Positions 59,633-64,000 of a stretch of DNA of 64,000 nt are shown here, one piece after another. The notes under the pieces were generated by a model. The model did no database searches and was not told the DNA's origin. It saw nothing but the letters and a program-made list of their open reading frames with translations. The DNA comes from Enoplosus armatus (taxonomy: Eukaryota; Chordata; Actinopteri; Centrarchiformes; Enoplosidae). Each line of letters begins with the position of its first letter. The first letter of the stretch is position 1. The translations under genes were made by a program, and so were the position numbers. The stretch spans positions 26,316,629-26,380,628 of the forward strand of contig NC_092185.1 of assembly GCF_043641665.1 (NCBI RefSeq). Reading direction: 5' to 3'.

Positions 59633-59807
59633 AGCTTCTGTTGATTGACTTGATCGATTAATCAGCTTGTCAGATCAACACAAGATGGGACAAATTGTTT
59701 TAGAAGAGAATAAGGGAAAAAAAAACAGAAGCAGGGAGGGGACCGTTTTGTGACCACAGAAAGGTGACAGGGGGGGTTCACATCCTGAGTCCTAACTGTG
59801 GTTTGGA

Positions 59808-60035
59808 CCACTGGTTCCCAACCTTTTTCTGAAGGGAACCCTATTTTACCGTGTATAAATTGACGACCTCCACCCACATAAAAAGGGGTAAAAGCAGCCT
59901 ATTTCTTTTGAAATATCTTTACGTGTATTTCATTATATTCATTGCATAAAAAAAACAACTAGCAATTCCTATAAAATTCTGAACAGACTATTTACTGTGG
60001 ATATTGCAATGCATCATATGATTTTTCCTTATCCT
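59808..60035 (-). mobile_element. MITE family F, copy 4 (right part, reverse)
   Basis: Starts CCACTGGTTCCCAACCTTTT and includes ATTCTGAACAGACTATTTAC, matching copy 3 reversed. Confidence 0.7.
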
Positions 60036-60743
60036 ATATAGTCATTTATGAAGCAAGAGTGCATTAGACTTTCTTGCTCCTGCTTGTCGAAGATGAGGAT
60101 TTTCAGCTTTTCTGTCGTTGTACACTAAATATCTTTTGAGTTTTGGGCTGTTTGTCGGACATATTTTGTCACTATTTATATTTTACAGGCAAAATAACTG
60201 ATTAAATAATATCCATCAACCAGCATCTCTTCTGATACACTGTAATCAGAAGACAAAAATTGTTGTTAGAGCTATTCATTTGCTATATAAGTGGATGCTG
60301 AAGGCTGCATGGGGGGGGGGGGGGGTCAGGATGACACCAAAGTGTAATTTACTGGAGTCAGAGGAAGAGGGACGTAAAGACGGATTGACAGAAGGGGAGC
60401 AGACGGGTGATGAAGAGGTGAAGGGCAGACAGAAGGTCAGGGAGAGGGAGGGGTGACCTTATGAATACAAAAAGCACCAAATATTTGTTCAATTTTGCTC
60501 ATTTATGAGGATTCATTAACAACTCCTCCATGAACTCACACTGAGTATTATGAGCATGCTTTACATTAAGGCATACAATATTTGCTTTCAGAAATAATGA
60601 AGTTGTAAAATATATGGTTCAAGAAGCTTTTCAATTTGACATTAACACATTATGGATTCCCTCCAACAATCAGGGGAGATGCTATTAAAAAATGTTAATC
60701 CACAAGAAAATCCTTTAAATGAATGTCAGCAAGGCAATGAGTA

Positions 60744-60791
<48 letters not shown>

Positions 60792-61152
60792 AACTAACCC
60801 TAACCCTAGCCCTAAAGCTGCATTTAATGGAACACTCAATATTATAAACTGCCTCATTGCACAAAACAACCATTATTTGCCAACAGTGGGTTTTGCAAGT
60901 GTTGATCAATGCCACTTCGCTGTGGCTGAGCCAGGCTAGCGGTTTCCCCCTGCTTCCAGTCTTTGTGCTAAGCTAGGCTAAAGACGTTCGCTGTAGTGGA
61001 CGCACAGAGATGGAGGTGATATCAAGACAACAACGACCTGTTGTTTTTTTCCCCCCAAAAAAATGTTCATTCAAATGACCATTCCTTTAAATAAAACAAG
61101 TACTAGACTATCACATGACCACTATCAACATTCAGATGGACCCTTCATCTGT

Positions 61153-61192
<40 letters not shown>

Positions 61193-61709
61193 TGCAGTGA
61201 AAGAGGCTGACGTTAAGACAGTGTCTCCTGATGAGGACTGTAGATTTCAGAGATTGTAGACAGCTGTTTGGTTCAGGTCATTTGATTTCTGAACTGTATA
61301 TGTAGCCTACATGTCTATAAATCAATAAAACTCCGTACCAGCATACTTGCTAATCAATACTAAACCATTTATGGCTAATGGAGGCAAGCCTAAAGCACAT
61401 AACGTCACACTAACAAAACACACTATATTATGTACAGTATAAACAAGGTTACTACTGTGGGTTTGAAGGGATTTTTAGGGGACATTTCACAGTGTCAATA
61501 TAGACACTGTTTCTAAATGACCTCAGGCTTATTTTTGACCTTTCTGAACTGACCTTTCTTGTTACTTATCGGCCGGCAAACACCAGACACAATATATCTG
61601 CTATAAGTTAAAGTGGGCTGATAATGCTGGGTTGCTGCAGTTTGTACAACTAAAATGTGTGCGTTTGTATCGCATAGCAGTTATTGACTTTGTACTCATA
61701 ATGTGACAG
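60036..61709. other. Upstream flank; G run, CT/CA tracts, telomere-like triplets
   Basis: G run at about 60311-60325; CT tract 60744-60768 joined to CA 60768-60790; AACCCTAACCCTAGCCCTAA at about 60795-60814; CA tract 61154-61189. At about 60930-60980 GGCTAGCGGTTTCCCCCTGC with TTCCAGTCTTTGTGCTAAGC is a fragment of a common fish repeat. No gene. Confidence 0.5.
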
Positions 61710-62210
61710 AAAGTGAAGCCAAAACATCTCAATCGCCCCCTGGTGGCTGGCTGCAGTATATGTCATACGCCCCGCCCCCTCCATGTTAGCGGACATGGGC
61801 CACACTAAAAAAGTACATTTTTCCCAAAGATGGTTTCTGTCAATTTAGGTAGTTCTTATCAATCTGATGTTTGTTCAAGTGTTCCTTTTTCTGATACATT
61901 TGGTTTTAATTATTTTATTAATTATTAATTAATTATTATTATTAGTTATTTGATGCTATAAAAGGGGGGTGAAACGTCATGATTGACAGCTGTGATTGAC
62001 TGTGGTGAGATCGCTATTGGGTGTGTGGGCGGGACCTTGATACCGCGGCTCCACCCCCCCCCCCCCCCATCACCACTGCACAGACTCTGGCTCCAAATGG
62101 CGTCACCAGCGCAAGATGGCAGCGGTCGTATCCGGGACATTTTGGCTTCATATTTGTACAGTGGGACGAAGTGGAGACGTGTCGTCTCATCTTTATATGC
62201 TGTCTATGGG
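61710..62210 (+). mobile_element. MITE family E, near full-length copy lacking the left terminus
   Basis: Begins at AAAGTGAAGCCAAAACATCT and ends CATCTTTATATGCTGTCTAT then GGG. The 5' 30 bp are absent. An AT-rich patch (61895-61950) and a C12 run (62057-62068) lie inside. Confidence 0.78.
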
Positions 62211-62289
62211 TTTGACCATGGTACAGTTCCTTTTGCCAGCAGAACACCGGACGGGAGTAGCTGCAGAAGTCTGGTGGCTGCCTAACCTC

Positions 62290-62645
62290 ACGAGGAAGGG
62301 GCGACTCCTCCGGGCAACCAGATGTTCCGGGTCAAACACAAGTTCCTCGCTGTTTGAATCGGCATCACCATGGTATTGTCAATGGTGATGCACAGGTCTC
62401 AGGGCAGGTAGGACCACAAGAGCACAGTTTTGTCCAGGTTAAGAGTCCGTCATTCACTAGCAGATGTCGGCCACGCAGGCAGTGGTGGCGGTGCATGAAA
62501 GCGAGGAATTGAAAAGGAAAGCTGGGTGTCATCAGCATAGCAGCGGTAGGAGAAGCCATGCAAGTGTACTACAGCACCAAGCATCCTTATATATAAACAG
62601 AGAAGAGGAGGGGGGAGGGGGGCATGACTGAGCCCTGTGGACACC
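62290..62645 (-). mobile_element. LINE reverse-transcriptase fragment (L2-like), inactive
   Basis: On the minus strand: LGAVVHLHGFSYRCYADDTQ (about 62585-62525), an intact Y-A-D-D core, followed in the same frame by in-frame stops, then LNLDKTVLLWSYLP (about 62450-62405), ITIDNTMV and PIQTARNL. The order and motifs match the YADD-to-QTARNLG part of L2-type LINEs. Two or more in-frame stops and shifts make it inactive. Confidence 0.78.
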
Positions 62646-62649
62646 CTGG

Positions 62650-64000
62650 TGCCAGTGATAATCTACTGAAGATGACTCCAGTAAACACCAACACAGGCAT
62701 CTAAATACAATAGGATAACAAATACCCTAAAGTGACATTGCTGTTAGTGTGTGCAGCATGTGTTCTGCTCAGCTCACACTCTGCAGCTCACACCTGACAC
62801 GGTTTAAAACAGACTGTATATACGACTGCAACAATGTGTGAAATGTGCTGATAGCGCTGACAGCTCTGCACCTGCAACCTCCAGATCTCCGTTTCACTCT
62901 GCTAATCCTGCCGCTGCTCTGCAAGTTCTGAAAACTGCCACACGTTTTCCACACCTGCATCATCACAGACAGATTTCTCACATGGCAGAGGTCAAGTTTT
63001 CGATAAGATTTAGGGGGGCACCAATGGCTTTTCCCACCGGGCAAAAAGCTGTTCCTCTGTGAAATGTCACAAAAGATGTTTGGAAAAATATGTTTTGTAA
63101 CTGCTTTATATGTATTGTTGTTCATGTTTCCATGGTTTTTGTTTTGTTTTTTGTTTTACGCTTACCTTTTCTGCTTTTATATTGATACGATTGTTATTAC
63201 TGTTCTTTATTATTGGAGAATTGTGTTATTAGTTTGCCATCACTTTTAAGTAGCCATATTATTTTCTGTATCTTCATTTTGTGTTCTTTGTAAAGGTGAA
63301 ATCTCAACATTCTTGAGGTGAAGGATTCAAATAAGTCCACTTGGGGTTTTCTGTCTCTCCCTGCATTGCATATTATTTGTTATCTTTGTCAGTTTGTGTA
63401 TTTGTTTTTAAATTGTGGAAAAAAATTAATTAAACTAAACTAAAACAATATACAGTGGTCATGGGGATTATCTAAAATATCAACACAATGACGAATCAAG
63501 TGCCAAACCGTGTGCTACAAAATATTAAAAAGGAAATTATTAGAGTTTTCTGACATGTTGATATGGTACAGTCCACTCTCTTATCTTTTCATATATCAAA
63601 ATGACTCACTGGGCTGCAGCGTTTACCTCAGCGCACACACCGGCACCAGACAAAAGCCCAGAATTTGATTTGTTTTGTAGTTCAGCAAACTCACTGAATT
63701 GATGATAATTATCTCCAGCTGATAAAAACTGCTGTCGTTCCAGTTGCTGAAATTGATGGTCGAGTCTGCTTTATTACAACTTATTCTCTTATTTGGTCGT
63801 TTTGGTCATCATTTCTATCAGACAACACTGCTGGAAAACAGCAACATTCGACGGGTTTATGGAGATTATAACTTGCAATAATCCCTTATTGCGCAGGGAG
63901 ACGGTGGCCACAGCTGCAGTGAGTATTTTTGTATGCATTTCATTACGTACGGCATGCGTTTCCAGTTTGTACGCAAATATGATACTGCATAAATGCTAGA
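62650..64000. other. Upstream flank to the window edge, nothing certain
   Basis: T-rich sequence at about 63060-63460 ending in AATTAATTAAACTAAACTAA could be an old LINE 3' UTR, but no coding motif supports this. Other open frames are unrecognised. Confidence 0.4.

Larger units (their letters stand above)
35131..64000. other. Upstream flank of bcar1 with no recognisable gene
   Basis: About 29 kb on the 5' side of bcar1. Every longer open frame examined is explained by microsatellites (runs of HTHT, VCVC or SLSL residues), by repeats, or has no recognisable similarity. Only transposon-derived coding remnants were found (53137-54010 and 62290-62645). It may be intergenic, or intron of a longer bcar1 transcript with a distant first exon. 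Confidence 0.55.

Overview
The window is vertebrate nuclear DNA, almost certainly from a teleost fish. It is dominated by (CA)n microsatellites and interspersed repeats typical of bony fish: small TTAA- and 8-bp-target inverted-repeat elements, PIF/Harbinger remnants, a tRNA-derived SINE and L2-like LINE fragments. Coding density is very low. No bacterial or plasmid features, CRISPR arrays or intact transposons were seen.

One gene can be supported: bcar1 (p130Cas, the Crk-associated substrate adaptor), on the minus strand. Its first coding exon carries only four codons (M-N-Y-L, 34451-34462) and ends in a GTGAGT donor. A phase-0 intron of 21.4 kb follows. The second coding exon (12303-13046, 248 codons) holds the whole SH3 domain and the first part of the YxxP substrate domain, and ends in a GTAAGG donor. 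I found no later exon, so intron 2 runs past the left edge and is longer than 12.3 kb. The rest of the substrate domain, the serine-rich region and the C-terminal domain lie outside the window.

Layout: 1-12302 is intron 2; 12303-13046 exon 2; 13047-34450 intron 1; 34451 to roughly 34.9 kb exon 1, 5' UTR and probable promoter (GA/CT-rich, with an ETS/CRE composite site and an octamer). From about 35 to 64 kb is upstream flanking DNA with no recognisable gene, rich in repeats. Repeats that can be delimited include five TTAA-flanked piggyBac-type MITEs (two sharing one TTAA), two hAT-type elements with perfect 8-bp target duplications, a likely third hAT element, two oppositely oriented PIF/Harbinger remnants inside intron 1, two foldback elements, several families present in 2-6 copies, and three degraded LINE reverse-transcriptase fragments.

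I did not find a new biological system. The observations most worth following are the exon-1 donor fused to a long GT repeat, the paired MITEs sharing one target site, the nested insertions near 31 kb, and an unnamed repeat family (family A) with six copies and unusual long direct repeats.
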